From an uncultured Ruminiclostridium sp. (lineage in GTDB: Bacteria; Bacillota; Clostridia; Oscillospirales; Ruminococcaceae): 34,159 nucleotides of DNA. This document shows positions 7,686 to 17,059 of this stretch, piece by piece (the stretch's first letter is position 1; each line of letters starts with the position of its first letter). The position numbers and the translations under genes are program-made. Under the pieces are notes generated by a model that saw only the letters and a program-made list of their open reading frames with translations, was not told the DNA's origin and searched no databases. The stretch lies in assembly GCA_910579265.1 (NCBI GenBank), contig CAJTTE010000027.1, forward strand, positions 1-34,159, in the 5' to 3' direction.

Positions 7686-7729
7686 AATGCCGGAAGAAGA
7701 AGGTAAAAAAGAAATGATCTGCCGGCATT
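7686..7729 (-). terminator. Possible terminator after rsgA
   Basis: AATGCCGG (7686-7693) and CCGGCATT (7722-7729) form an 8-bp stem with a long loop (28 nt). On the minus strand the stem is followed by TTTTTAT. It lies about 170 bp beyond the rsgA stop. The large loop makes this a weak call. Confidence 0.35.
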
Positions 7730-7901
7730 ATAATTCCGTGTGAGACTTTCCGCCGTTATTATCAAAGGTGATATAAAGAAGCTGAAATGATCGTATTATA
7801 AAGGCACCACGAATATTTACCTATGTTAAGATCCGGCGAAAATATAATTTGAAAAACGCACTTCCGCAGCCGTGGCTAAGATCGTACCGAGCCCGCTTTG
7901 C

Positions 7902-8804
7902 TCACTTATATTCGTTCTCCCTCTTGACCGCTTCGGAATACATCCGGCAAAAGCTCTCATATCTTGACAAAGCGATTTTCCCGATTGCTAAAGCCTCTCT
8001 TACAGCGCAGCTGTCCTCCTTGATATGAGCGCAGTCTTTAAATCTGCATTTATCCGAATATTCAGAAATTTCCCTGAAGCACTGCGCCGTTTCCTTGGAG
8101 GAAATATTTCCGTATCGGCTGACCTCCACCGTGGAAAACCCGGGAGTATCTCCTATATATGTGTTTTCATCGAGACGGTAAAGCTTTACTTCCCGGGTAG
8201 TATGCCGTCCGCGGCCGAGTTTTCGGCTTATTTCCGAAGTTTTATGCTCTGCGGCCGGCGCGATATAATTCATAAGGCTTGATTTACCCACTCCCGTGTT
8301 TCCGATAAGGGCTGCCGTTTTCCCTTTTATATAGGCAGCAATGTCGTCTGCGCCCTGCCCCGTGGTATTATCCGTCATAAAGGTGCGATAGCCTATTTTC
8401 TCATAAACGGCCGCAAATTCATCCGCGACTGCCTTATCTATCTTGGTGAAAGCAAAAACCGTCTCGATTCCCTTACTTTCGAAAACGGCCGTAAGCTTAT
8501 CCAGTACAAAGGCATTCGGCGCCGGTTCACAAGACGAAACCACAAGAATAACAATATCAAGGTTTGCCAACGGAGGACGGACAATAACGTTCCTTCTATC
8601 ATAAATATCCGTTATCACGGCTTCGCAGTTATCCACACAGCAAAGCTCTACATAATCCCCCGTAACCGGTTTAATACCCTTCTGTCTGAAAATGCCGCGT
8701 GAACGTGCGTTGATTATCCCGTCATCCGTTTCGACAAAATAAAGCCCGCCGGAAACCCCTATTATCCTTTTTTTCGACGTGTCCAAAAATTCATCTCTTT
8801 TCAT
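7902..8804 (-). CDS. rsgA: Ribosome small subunit-dependent GTPase RsgA (YloQ)
   Basis: RsgA is a circularly permuted GTPase that helps late maturation of the 30S subunit. The 300-residue protein has an N-terminal OB-fold, then the GTPase motifs in permuted order: G4 TKID at 120-123, G1 GNTGVGKSS at 168-176, G3 DTPGF at 219-223. The C-terminal zinc site uses C253, C258, H260 and C266. It ends the cluster after the PASTA kinase, as in many Firmicutes; the usual next genes rpe and thiN are missing. The ATG at 8804 has no clear Shine-Dalgarno sequence. A perfect hairpin (8820-8847) sits 16 nt upstream instead. Confidence 0.96.
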   Translation of the reverse strand: MKRDEFLDTSKKRIIGVSGGLYFVETDDGIINARSRGIFRQKGIKPVTGDYVELCCVDNCEAVITDIYDRRNVIVRPPLANLDIVILVVSSCEPAPNAFVLDKLTAVFESKGIETVFAFTKIDKAVADEFAAVYEKIGYRTFMTDNTTGQGADDIAAYIKGKTAALIGNTGVGKSSLMNYIAPAAEHKTSEISRKLGRGRHTTREVKLYRLDENTYIGDTPGFSTVEVSRYGNISSKETAQCFREISEYSDKCRFKDCAHIKEDSCAVREALAIGKIALSRYESFCRMYSEAVKRENEYK

Positions 8805-8819
8805 GGAATTTCATAAAGC

Positions 8820-8847
8820 ACTGACGGCTGTTTTCACAGCCGTCAGT
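8820..8847 (-). other. Perfect 11-bp hairpin between the PASTA kinase gene and rsgA
   Basis: ACTGACGGCTG (8820-8830) and CAGCCGTCAGT (8837-8847) pair perfectly around a 6-nt loop. On the transcribed strand only TGCTTTATG follows, so it is not a classical terminator. It may be a processing or attenuation site that lowers rsgA expression relative to the kinase; that role is inferred. Confidence 0.75.
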
Positions 8848-8863
8848 AATCAAACAATGAAAA

Positions 8864-11059
8864 TTACAGTTGACCGATTCTTTCGCCGGCTTCGGCTGCC
8901 GGATCGGTAACGGCCGGCGTGGTTACCGGAGCACCCGTGGTCGTTTCCGGAGGTGTTGTCTGAGGCGCTTCGGTCGTTTCGGCCGTAAGCTCTTTAAACA
9001 CCTGTTCGTTAAACGTTATCTGCTTTTGTGTAGGAGGATCGGTATCAAAATCCACCTCGATCCTTAACAGCGTCTGCCTTGCGCCGGTCTTGGGATTTTC
9101 TACGGTAATCGCATATTCATGAACGCCGGTGCCCTTGATATCCCATACTATCCTCTTATTCAAAGACAGGTCGCGTGTCTCGATAAGATCCTGCATGAGT
9201 TTTCCGTCAATATAATATCTGAATACAAATTCTCCGGAAACGCTGCTGCCGAATTCCAGCTTGATACTATCTTCCCTTTCGGAGGCTGCGACCTCCCCGT
9301 TAGATACAACGATTGTAACGACGGTGTTTTTCTCCACTTTTTCATTGGGTTCTATGCTCTGACTGATAACTCTGCCCTTTTCGATACTTCCGTCCGGACT
9401 GGGCTGATAATCCACTATAAGAACTATATCGTTACGCTTTGCGTTTTCCTGAGCGGTATACTCCATCTGATTCCTGAAATCCGGAACCACCGTAAGAGTG
9501 GGCGAAGGTCCCTGACTGACAAAAATAGTTACCTTTGTTCCGATCTCCGCTCTTGTTCTGGCCGGAGGGTCGGTACTTATAACATAGCCTGAAGGAATGG
9601 TTTCATCGTTTTTTCGTATTATCTCGGTTTCAAAGCCCTGGTTCTTAAGCTGTGTTACAGCTTCGTTTACGGGTCTGGAAGCAAATTCGTCTATTTCCTC
9701 CAGCTTTGGACCCAAGCTTACCGTTACGATTATCTGTTGCGTCGATTTTATGGATGTTCCTTCGCCTATGCTCTGGTAAATGACCTCTCCCTTCGGAGCC
9801 TGACTGTTTTCGCTGGTTATCCTTATTCTGAAGCGTTCTCCGTACAGAGTTTTTAGCTCATCCTCGGTAATGCCAACAAAACGCGGAACTACTACGTCCT
9901 CTATATCATTATTTTCTTCTGGTGGGATCGTATCAGAAACAAGCTTATAGACCACCAATGCCGCAACAATGACAAAAACCGCGGTGACCGCAAATAGAAT
10001 CGAAAGCAAAGGCGATCTTCTCGGCGCTACCTCATCATCGAAATCCTCATCCTCTTCTTCCTCTTCTTCCGCCTCAACAAGATAGCCTTTTTTCTGCTCG
10101 CCTTCTCTGGGCTCGGAACCGGAAGCCTTTCCTTCGGGAGCGACCTTATCAAAATACTTGGTAGTACCGTCGGTAGAAAAATATTTGTATTCAAAGACGA
10201 TGCTCGGATTCTGTTTGAATTCCTCGATATCCTTCATCATCTCTCCGGCAGTCTGATATCTTTTTGAAGGTTCCTTCTGCATCGCCTTTTCCGTAATCTC
10301 CTCAAGTCCCTCCGGAATGGCATTATTTATATCCGACATCTTCTTTGCCTGAGACTGCATATGCATAAGCGCTATTGCAACCGGGCTGTCTCCGTCGAAA
10401 GGCTTTTTCCCCGTAAGCATTTCATACATCATAACGCCTATGGAATAAATATCGCTTCTCTCGTCGGTGACTTCTCCTCTTGCCTGCTCGGGGCTTATAT
10501 AATGAACCGAACCTATGGCTTTTTCCGAAACGGTCTTATCGGTCTCCCGGTTAAATCGGGCAATGCCGAAATCCATGACCTTTATAGTCCCGTCAGCCAA
10601 CAGCATTACGTTCTGAGGCTTTATGTCGCGGTGAACGATCCCTCTGTCATGCGCATGCTGCAACGCCTTAAGTATCTGCATTGTAAAATGTACCACATCC
10701 CGCCATTTTAAAACGCCCTGTTTGGCAATATAATCGGTAAGTGTGATACCGTCTATATATTCCATAACTATGAACTGAAGCTTTTCCGTAAAGCCTACAT
10801 CGAATATTTTAACGATATTCGGATGAGAAAGCAAAGCTATGGCCTTTGACTCATTTCTGAATCTGCGTATAAAGTCCTCGCTGCCCACAAACTCATTTTT
10901 AAGGATTTTAACGGCGACCGTTCTGTCCTCCGTAATATCCTTGGCCTTATATATATCTGCCATTCCCCCAACACCGATAAGCTCCAACAGCTCGTATCTG
11001 CCGTCAAGCTTCTTACCAATGTTATTATCCATATCACTATCCGCCATTTCTCCACGCAT
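8864..11059 (-). CDS. prkC: PASTA-domain Ser/Thr protein kinase (PrkC/PknB type)
   Basis: This membrane kinase senses peptidoglycan fragments or lipid II through extracellular PASTA domains and phosphorylates cell-wall, division and translation proteins. The 731-residue protein has a Hanks-type kinase domain (about 22-283), with glycine loop GVGGMADIY, catalytic Lys51, HRDIKPQN at 143-150 and DFG at 163-165. A linker with a run of acidic residues (329-343) precedes one membrane segment (351-372). Three PASTA repeats follow (about 388-450, 451-517, 521-587). An extra C-terminal domain of about 100 residues ends in a Thr/Pro-rich tail. ATG codons at 11059, 11047 and 11032 are all possible; none has ideal spacing. 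The cognate phosphatase gene lies directly upstream. Confidence 0.96.
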   Translation of the reverse strand: MRGEMADSDMDNNIGKKLDGRYELLELIGVGGMADIYKAKDITEDRTVAVKILKNEFVGSEDFIRRFRNESKAIALLSHPNIVKIFDVGFTEKLQFIVMEYIDGITLTDYIAKQGVLKWRDVVHFTMQILKALQHAHDRGIVHRDIKPQNVMLLADGTIKVMDFGIARFNRETDKTVSEKAIGSVHYISPEQARGEVTDERSDIYSIGVMMYEMLTGKKPFDGDSPVAIALMHMQSQAKKMSDINNAIPEGLEEITEKAMQKEPSKRYQTAGEMMKDIEEFKQNPSIVFEYKYFSTDGTTKYFDKVAPEGKASGSEPREGEQKKGYLVEAEEEEEEDEDFDDEVAPRRSPLLSILFAVTAVFVIVAALVVYKLVSDTIPPEENNDIEDVVVPRFVGITEDELKTLYGERFRIRITSENSQAPKGEVIYQSIGEGTSIKSTQQIIVTVSLGPKLEEIDEFASRPVNEAVTQLKNQGFETEIIRKNDETIPSGYVISTDPPARTRAEIGTKVTIFVSQGPSPTLTVVPDFRNQMEYTAQENAKRNDIVLIVDYQPSPDGSIEKGRVISQSIEPNEKVEKNTVVTIVVSNGEVAASEREDSIKLEFGSSVSGEFVFRYYIDGKLMQDLIETRDLSLNKRIVWDIKGTGVHEYAITVENPKTGARQTLLRIEVDFDTDPPTQKQITFNEQVFKELTAETTEAPQTTPPETTTGAPVTTPAVTDPAAEAGERIGQL

Positions 11060-11130
11060 TGGACTTTTTACCGCATAAATATTTCCGGCGTGGTCGAAAA
11101 TATTTTTTATTTATATATAACGGTTATGTA

Positions 11131-11865
11131 TCAGCATTTAACCACCGCTGCCGTAACATTATCCTTGCCTCCGTTGGCAAGTGCATAATCAATAAGCAGA
11201 TCACAGCATTTTCCTATGGGGTTATTTACCATTATACCCGCTATCTCCGCATCGTCCCCGTAGGAATGCAGCCCGTCAGAGCAAAGCAGAAGGCTGTGCC
11301 CCTCCTCAAGATCTATTTCAAAATAATCAGGGGTAATATCCCTTGCCGCGCCTACCGCACGGGTTATACAATTTCTGCGCGGATGGGTCTTGCTTTCCTC
11401 CTCCGTGATTTCTCCTTTTTCGATAAGTCTTCGTATTTCGGTATGATCTTTTGTTATCTGCTGCATATTTTCTCCGAATATGTGATAACATCGACTGTCA
11501 CCCACATTTATAATGTAAGCTCTTTCCCCGTAAACTATTGCGGCCACACATGTGGTTCCCATTCCTCTTTTGTCCGACTCGGCTCTTGCCCTGTCAAAAA
11601 CAAGGCTGTTAGCTGCGGTGACGGAAGTTATAAGCAAATTCCGTATAAAATTTCTGTTATTGCTCAGTCTGAACCCGTTGGTTATACGTTCACGCATAAG
11701 ATCGAGCGTCATCTGACTGGCACAGCTTCCGGCGTTTTCGCCTCCCATACCGTCACATACCACCAGCGCAACCGCTTCTTCATTGTCACCCAGCGCGCTG
11801 ACCCACACCCTGTCCTGATTCTCGTTGCGCTTAAGTCCTATATCCGTTTTTGAATAATATTTCAA
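11131..11865 (-). CDS. prpC: PP2C-type Ser/Thr protein phosphatase (PrpC/Stp)
   Basis: The Mn/Mg-dependent phosphatase reverses phosphorylation by the neighbouring PASTA kinase. All PP2C motifs are present in the 244 residues: DIGLKRNENQD near the N-terminus, CDGMGG (about 38-43), GMGTTC, a GDSR motif near 122, SDGL near 192 and the closing GGKDN, which carries the last metal-binding Asp. The start is TTG at 11865 with AGGAG 10 nt upstream. The 71-bp gap to the kinase gene and the shared strand indicate one operon, the usual arrangement. The 150-bp spacer on its upstream side, toward rlmN, holds no gene that I can support. Confidence 0.96.
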   Translation of the reverse strand: MKYYSKTDIGLKRNENQDRVWVSALGDNEEAVALVVCDGMGGENAGSCASQMTLDLMRERITNGFRLSNNRNFIRNLLITSVTAANSLVFDRARAESDKRGMGTTCVAAIVYGERAYIINVGDSRCYHIFGENMQQITKDHTEIRRLIEKGEITEEESKTHPRRNCITRAVGAARDITPDYFEIDLEEGHSLLLCSDGLHSYGDDAEIAGIMVNNPIGKCCDLLIDYALANGGKDNVTAAVVKC

Positions 11866-12015
11866 TTGATTTATTCTCCTTCGAGAAATTATATATTTAA
11901 TATATCGTTTATGATCATACTTTTGCAGGCTAAACCGCCGAAACGATCAAACCCTATGCTTCCGCCCGCTCCGGTACCCGATTGAAGATTTTGCGGCCGG
12001 AACCCGAAACCGCCG

Positions 12016-13056
12016 TCACATATTATCTCTTCTGAGCTGACCGCAAGCCGCTTCAATATCAGCCCCAAGAGTACGTCGTACCGTAGCGTTTAATCCTGCG
12101 TCGCAAAGTGACTTTTGAAAGTCTCTGACAAAACCGCTCTTTTTATATTCGCCCTCTCTTATTTCGTTTACGGGTATAAGATTTATATGACAGACGCCCA
12201 AAGGCTTTAAAAGCTCAATAAGCTGCTCAGCCGTTTCCGCGTCGTCGTTTACCCCTCTTATAAGCGCGAATTCAAAGCTTATTCGGCGTCCTGTGACTTT
12301 AAAATAATTATCACAAGCTTTAATAAGCTCTTTTACCGGATATTTTTTATTGACCGGCATTATACGGTCTCTTTTCTCATCGGTGGGCGCATGAAGCGAA
12401 ACCGACAGAGTCAGACCAAGCCGCTGCTCCGCAAGGCTGTATATTTTATCGACCAAGCCGCAGGTAGAAAGCGAAATATGCCTGAGACTCATATTTCTGC
12501 CGTTTTTATCAGACACGATCTTCAGAAATTTGATCACATTGTCAAAATTGTCAAGCGGCTCTCCTATTCCCATAAGAACTACCGAATCGATTTTCCTGCC
12601 GCTGTCCCTTTCCGACTCATATATTTGAAGAAGCATCTCGGACGGCTCAAGGTTACGCACAAATCCCGCTTTGGTAGAAGCGCAGAATTTACAGCCCATC
12701 TTACAACCAACCTGTGTTGAAAGACATATGCTGTTCCCGTGACGGTATTCCATCAAAACGGTTTCAATCTTATTACCGTCGGGTAGTACATAAAGATATT
12801 TTACAGTATTGTCAAGGTCCGATACAAGCCTTTTTTGAATTTTTAGTGAGTTTATATAAAAATTCTTCTCAAGAAGAGCTTTCGTTTGTGCAGAAATATT
12901 GCTCATTTCGTCAAAATTTACCGCTTTTTTATCATGAAGCCATTGAAATACCTGCGCCCCGCGGTATTTTTTTTCACCAATTTGTAATAATTTCTCCTGA
13001 AGCTCATGTAGTTCAACGGACAAAATATCCGTTTTATCCTCTGTCGTAACATCCAT
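12016..13056 (-). CDS. rlmN: Dual-specificity 23S rRNA/tRNA adenine-C2 methyltransferase RlmN
   Basis: RlmN is a radical-SAM enzyme that methylates C2 of A2503 in 23S rRNA and A37 in some tRNAs. The 346-residue protein has an N-terminal helical domain (about 1-100) and the 4Fe-4S cluster motif CKMGCKFC (C118, C122, C125). GIGEPLDN follows near 163. The C-terminal catalytic cysteine, C338, sits in ACGQLR; the second methyl-carrying cysteine of the family lies in that region. The ATG at 13056 is preceded by GAGGG at long spacing. The gene starts 7 bp after the stop of the DUF4375 gene, so the two are probably cotranscribed. Confidence 0.97.
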   Translation of the reverse strand: MDVTTEDKTDILSVELHELQEKLLQIGEKKYRGAQVFQWLHDKKAVNFDEMSNISAQTKALLEKNFYINSLKIQKRLVSDLDNTVKYLYVLPDGNKIETVLMEYRHGNSICLSTQVGCKMGCKFCASTKAGFVRNLEPSEMLLQIYESERDSGRKIDSVVLMGIGEPLDNFDNVIKFLKIVSDKNGRNMSLRHISLSTCGLVDKIYSLAEQRLGLTLSVSLHAPTDEKRDRIMPVNKKYPVKELIKACDNYFKVTGRRISFEFALIRGVNDDAETAEQLIELLKPLGVCHINLIPVNEIREGEYKKSGFVRDFQKSLCDAGLNATVRRTLGADIEAACGQLRRDNM

Positions 13057-13063
13057 TAATTGT

Positions 13064-13513
13064 TTACACCCTCTTGTTAAGCTTTACACAATAGAAATCA
13101 TATGCCATCCTGCATATGATTTCGCCCTCGCTTTCCCAAAATCCGATATCCGTGTCCCTCAGGATATCCTGATCCTCATCCGTCAGATACTTATGGATAT
13201 CCGAATAATAGGTGAGCCGATCGTCCTCCCTGAATTTGTCAAAAACCTTGACATATGTATTATGAAGCATCTCCAGTAAATTATTGTCTCCTACGCGCTT
13301 TATACCGCACATTGCGTACCAGTAGCACTCATAACCCCAATTGCAGAAAAACGGTTCAAACCCGCCGTTATTTATATCTGCCACCAGCTTCCAGAGAGCC
13401 GCTATCTCCCGTTCATCCTGATCAAGCTGATTCCAATCCCCGTTATAATTGTATTCCAGCTTTTTACAGAACTCTATTGAGTATTTATCCCATAAATCAA
13501 CATAATCAGCCAT
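13064..13513 (-). CDS. DUF4375 (DMP19-like) protein
   Basis: A 149-residue, acidic and aromatic-rich soluble protein of the DUF4375/DMP19 family. Typical segments are the opening DYVDLWDKYSIEF, a helix ending in ALWKLVADINNGGF, the hallmark FFCNWGYECYWYAM, and the C-terminal ICRMAYDFYCVKL. DMP19 from Neisseria is described as a DNA-mimic protein that counters a transcription factor, but most members have no known function and none should be assumed here. It is 7 bp upstream of rlmN and is inserted between rsmB and rlmN, which are usually adjacent. A decayed paralogue precedes it (13536-13995). Confidence 0.8.
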   Translation of the reverse strand: MADYVDLWDKYSIEFCKKLEYNYNGDWNQLDQDEREIAALWKLVADINNGGFEPFFCNWGYECYWYAMCGIKRVGDNNLLEMLHNTYVKVFDKFREDDRLTYYSDIHKYLTDEDQDILRDTDIGFWESEGEIICRMAYDFYCVKLNKRV

Positions 13514-13535
13514 ATATCTACTCCTTATTACATGA

Positions 13536-13995
13536 TCAAAGCGTTTTCTTCAGAGATATGCAGTAAAATTCATATGCCCTTTCGCATAACAGTACGCCGG
13601 GCTTCTTATAAAACAAATCAAAAGTCTCTTCAAGAATTTTCTCGTCCTCCTGTGTTAAAAACCGGGGGATATCTCCGTCAGATTTTATTCTGCCGTCGTT
13701 TTCAGATCTCGCAAAAACCTTTGTATATGCCGTGTCAAAATGCCTATACACATTATCCTTTTAAGTCCGTTGCAGGCTTTGGAGATCCGGTTTATACCGC
13801 GCATTGCATACGAATAACATTCGTACCCCCAATTAAGGAAAAACTCTTCAAACCCGTTGCTGTAAACATCCGCCGCAAGCTTCCGGAGCGCGACGATTTC
13901 CTGCTCGGTCTCATCCGGACGCCGCCGTTTTCGGCCTTGAGCTTATCATTGAACCCGGACGCGTATTTATTCCATAATTCATCGTAATCAGTCAT
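13536..13995 (-). pseudogene. DUF4375 pseudogene with two frameshifts
   Basis: The coding remains are a paralogue of the intact gene at 13064-13513. Frame 1 gives MTDYDELWNKYASGFNDKL from ATG 13995. Near 13915-13930 the frame shifts and continues as QEIVALRKLAADVYSNGF and FFLNWGYECYSYAM. Near 13745-13760 it shifts again into FDTAYTKVF and ends with ERAYEFYCISL. The pieces match the intact protein over their whole length, so this is a tandem duplicate that has been lost. It starts 21 bp after the rsmB stop. Confidence 0.85.
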
Positions 13996-14016
13996 AATAC
14001 GTCACCCGCTGATCAA

Positions 14017-15321
14017 TTATTTTACACGCCTGAGCGTGGCCGCAAAAAATCCGTCTCCGCCTGTAACCGAAGGAAGGAACGTTCTCATGCAGGCGTCCTC
14101 CACCCCGCTTATTCCGATAGGAACCACAACCGGAGAAAAGCCCCTGTTTTCCGAAAGAAATTGTTCCACAACTTTTTCGTTTTCCTCGGTGTTAAGAGTG
14201 CAGGTTGAATATATCAATGTCCCTCCCATTTTGACATACCTTGAAGCGGTAGAAAGTATATGCTTCTGGACCAAAGGGAGCTGTTCTATATTCTTCATTT
14301 CCTTGTATTTGATCTCAGGCTTGCGCCGGATGACCCCAAGCCCGGAGCACACCGTATCACAAAGCACTTTATCGGCGAGCGGGATATTATTGTCGAACTG
14401 CGTGGCGTCATGAACCTGTGCCGATACGATCGAAATGCCGAGTCTTTTCGCGCCCTTTCGTATCATCGATATCTTACCGTCGTAAAGATCAAAGCTGAGA
14501 ATTTTTCCTCGGTTGGCCATCATTTCGGCCATTGTGAAGGTTTTTCCGCCGGGAGCCGCGCATACGTCTATGACCGTATCATTGAACATAGGCTTTGCCA
14601 CGCGGCAGCATAACTGAGACGATATATCCTGAACATGGAACAGGCCCTTTCTGTAAGCATTTGTGGCTTCAATCTGATGAACGTTCCCAATTTCAAGACA
14701 ATCGTCGAGCAGCGGATTTTTTTTGGCCTCTATTTTCTCCTTTGAAAATTCGGATATAAGCTGATCCGCCGTACATCTGAGAGTATTTACCTTTACAAAA
14801 AGCGGAGGACGTCCGAAACTGTCTTTTAAAATCTCTACGGTCTTTTCTTCACCGAGCATTTCCGTCCATTTTTTTATCAGCCATTTGGGGCAGGAATATT
14901 CCACGGACATTTTTGCTACGCCGTCAAGATCCTTATAATCTATATTTTTACCGTCCCTCAGAAAGCTGCGCAATATTCCGTTAATAAATCCTCTTCGCGC
15001 CGGAGCCGCCAATCCTACCGATTCGTTTACGGCTGCGCTTTCCGGTACGCTTGTATAAAGAAGCTGATAAAGACCCATCCTGAGCAGCTGTAAAACATCG
15101 GTATCTATTTTATCAAATTCGACTGACGAATAAAGACGTATTATGTAATCCAAGGTCATTTTTCTCTCAATAACGCCGTAAAACAACATGGTGGCAAACG
15201 CCCTGTCCCTGTTTGAAAGTTTTTCCGTGGAAAACGTATTATCCAGAACGATATTGGAATAAGCACCGTTCCTGTGCATTTTTATAAGCAGATCCAAAAC
15301 TGTTTGCCTTGCGCTTTTCAT
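14017..15321 (-). CDS. rsmB: 16S rRNA (cytosine-967 C5)-methyltransferase RsmB
   Basis: RsmB methylates C967 of 16S rRNA using SAM. The 434-residue protein has an N-terminal NusB-like RNA-binding helical domain (about 1-130) and a Rossmann methyltransferase domain. The SAM loop CAAPGGKT is near residue 256. Motif IV is DTVCSGLG, where most members have DAPCSGLG, so the catalytic cysteine environment is slightly altered. Motif VI, STCTLN, is near 369. The start is ATG 15321. It lies downstream of the zinc peptidase gene and upstream of the DUF4375 pair in the fmt-rsmB-rlmN cluster. Confidence 0.95.
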   Translation of the reverse strand: MKSARQTVLDLLIKMHRNGAYSNIVLDNTFSTEKLSNRDRAFATMLFYGVIERKMTLDYIIRLYSSVEFDKIDTDVLQLLRMGLYQLLYTSVPESAAVNESVGLAAPARRGFINGILRSFLRDGKNIDYKDLDGVAKMSVEYSCPKWLIKKWTEMLGEEKTVEILKDSFGRPPLFVKVNTLRCTADQLISEFSKEKIEAKKNPLLDDCLEIGNVHQIEATNAYRKGLFHVQDISSQLCCRVAKPMFNDTVIDVCAAPGGKTFTMAEMMANRGKILSFDLYDGKISMIRKGAKRLGISIVSAQVHDATQFDNNIPLADKVLCDTVCSGLGVIRRKPEIKYKEMKNIEQLPLVQKHILSTASRYVKMGGTLIYSTCTLNTEENEKVVEQFLSENRGFSPVVVPIGISGVEDACMRTFLPSVTGGDGFFAATLRRVK

Positions 15322-15757
15322 ATATGTAATATGTCCTTCCTGTTTTATGACGCGTTAATGCGCCCTGATTATTCGTATTAAATCAACCGCTTTATTTATT
15401 GCAATTATTGCAGCACAAGCCGCTTTCACCGGACGAAAAAATTTGCCGTGCTGCTCCCTCGGCCGCCGTGATCATACTCCCGTACTGTCGAATTTAAAAA
15501 ACAACAGAAGCGAAACGACATCACGATGCATTTTTAATTCGTATTGAACGTTATTTACTGAGATTTACCGTAACGCCGGCTGATAAGTCATCTGCCCGCG
15601 CCGAAAAAACCATCATCCTCTGCGGCTTTTTTATCTTGCCGCAGGATTAACGCAATGAAAGGAAAAGCCCGGCTTGCTACAGGAATCCGCCCAAGTTTGA
15701 AGCAGCTTATACGGCGGCTATTTGTTGACTGAAAGTTGCGCAATATACTATGCAGAT
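15322..15757. other. 436-bp intergenic region with a GC hairpin
   Basis: No gene with a credible start was found. A perfect 7-bp stem CTGCGGC/GCCGCAG (15620-15626, 15638-15644) has its T-run inside the loop, so it is a poor terminator in either direction. A short open frame on the minus strand (near 15470-15350) lacks a start codon. Transcription from the zinc peptidase gene into rsmB may pass through. Confidence 0.5.
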
Positions 15758-16462
15758 CTAATCCCTTCTGCGGTTAGCCATTGCAATAAGACGGAGCAGC
15801 TGAGCCACCGCGACCATAAGTCCTGCCACATATGTCATAGCTGCTGCGGACAATGTCCTTTGCGCTCCTACTATTTCATCGGCTTCAAGGATATTTTGAC
15901 TTCTTATCACATTTAAAGCCCGACGGCTCGCATTAAATTCAACCGGAAGCGTGAGAAGCTGAAACAGCACAACAAAAGCAAAAAGCACGACTCCGATATC
16001 CAGTAAAACCGGTATCCCCATAAAGAATCCCAAAAAGAAAAACAGTATCCATGACTTAGAGCCTATCTGTGCTATGGGAACAAAAACCGCCCGTAGCTTT
16101 ATGGGCAAGTAATTTTTATTATACTGAACCGCATGCCCGACTTCATGTGCGGCAACACCTATCGCCGCCACCGAAGTGCTGAAAAAAGTCGATTCGGATA
16201 ATGAAACGGTATTTGTTCTCGGATCATAGTGATCTGTCAGCCGCCCTTGGGTACGCATGACCGTAACGCCGTAAAGTCCGTAGCTGTCAAGTATCTGTCT
16301 TGCAACTACATGAGCAGGAACATTGCCTCTTCCGTACACCTGGCTGTATTTTTTAAACGTAGACTGAAGTCTGAACTGAATAAAATAAGAAAAAATCACA
16401 ACTGCTATGACCAGCATATAAGCGGCCGCTTCATTATGAACAAAAAAATCGTAAACTAACAT
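15758..16462 (-). CDS. Membrane zinc metallopeptidase (YugP family)
   Basis: A 234-residue membrane protein of the neutral zinc peptidase family represented by Bacillus YugP. An N-terminal membrane helix (about 13-31) precedes a cytoplasmic or membrane-facing domain with the zinc-binding HEVGH at 106-110. Two hydrophobic segments follow (about 127-175). LPVEFNASRRAL carries the third ligand Glu and the conserved Asn-Ala-Ser. A final hydrophobic helix lies near 210-229. The ATG at 16462 is preceded by AAGGGGG. The family regularly sits between fmt and rsmB in clostridia. Substrates are unknown. Confidence 0.9.
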   Translation of the reverse strand: MLVYDFFVHNEAAAYMLVIAVVIFSYFIQFRLQSTFKKYSQVYGRGNVPAHVVARQILDSYGLYGVTVMRTQGRLTDHYDPRTNTVSLSESTFFSTSVAAIGVAAHEVGHAVQYNKNYLPIKLRAVFVPIAQIGSKSWILFFFLGFFMGIPVLLDIGVVLFAFVVLFQLLTLPVEFNASRRALNVIRSQNILEADEIVGAQRTLSAAAMTYVAGLMVAVAQLLRLIAMANRRRD

Positions 16463-16650
16463 AAAACCCCCTTATTATCCAGGATAAATAACCCCCTGAA
16501 TATCCTCGGCTGTGTAACATAGGTTGATCGCGGTTGAAAACGGGTTGTCTCTCTGCCTTATACAACAGGCCTGACCGTATCACAGTCCCTTACTGACAAA
16601 AACTTTCTTAATCAAAATTCGGGAAACACTTTTTATTCCTGTTTTTTTAA

Positions 16651-16837
16651 TTAGGGCATATCTGAAAACAAAGCAAATTAGTACAATTCGGCTAAAAGCA
16701 TGGCGGTTCCAAGGAAAAAATGGGAGAAGGACGGGGTTGTTTCATAGTTACTATCGGCATTCATTGACTTGGATAGCTTTCGCTGTTAGCAGTAATTGTG
16801 CAGCTTGCGGCTTTTCAGATAGCCGCTGAATAAAATT
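16651..16837. mobile_element. MITE copy 2
   Basis: Same orientation as copy 1 (6677-6866). It begins TTAGGGCATATCTGAAAACA and ends GCGGCTTTTCAGATAGC, then a CTGAATAA flank. The central palindrome has lost most of its arm, leaving ATAGTTACTAT. It is inserted between fmt and the zinc peptidase gene. The rest of the 597-bp gap (16463-16650 and 16838-17059) holds no supported gene; a CCTTATTATCC/GGATAAATAA hairpin lies just before the peptidase start. Confidence 0.75.
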
Positions 16838-17059
16838 AGTTTTTCTTGATTCGGATAATTTATCCGTTGTTTTCTCTTTAATAACTATACCACAACCGGC
16901 AGTCCGCTTTCAATGGAAGAACTGAAAAAATCAAAAAATTTTTCTACTCGAATTTTTTTGACCACCGCCGAAAAAACCGCATTTATATCCCATACTAAAA
17001 CCATATATCGACAATTCTCTGCTATTTTTTTCGTTGTATTCAAAAAAACAGGCGCCGTA

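Noticed and set aside
15620..15644. Terminator before rsmB
   Set aside because: The T-run is in the loop, not after the stem, so it does not fit an intrinsic terminator.
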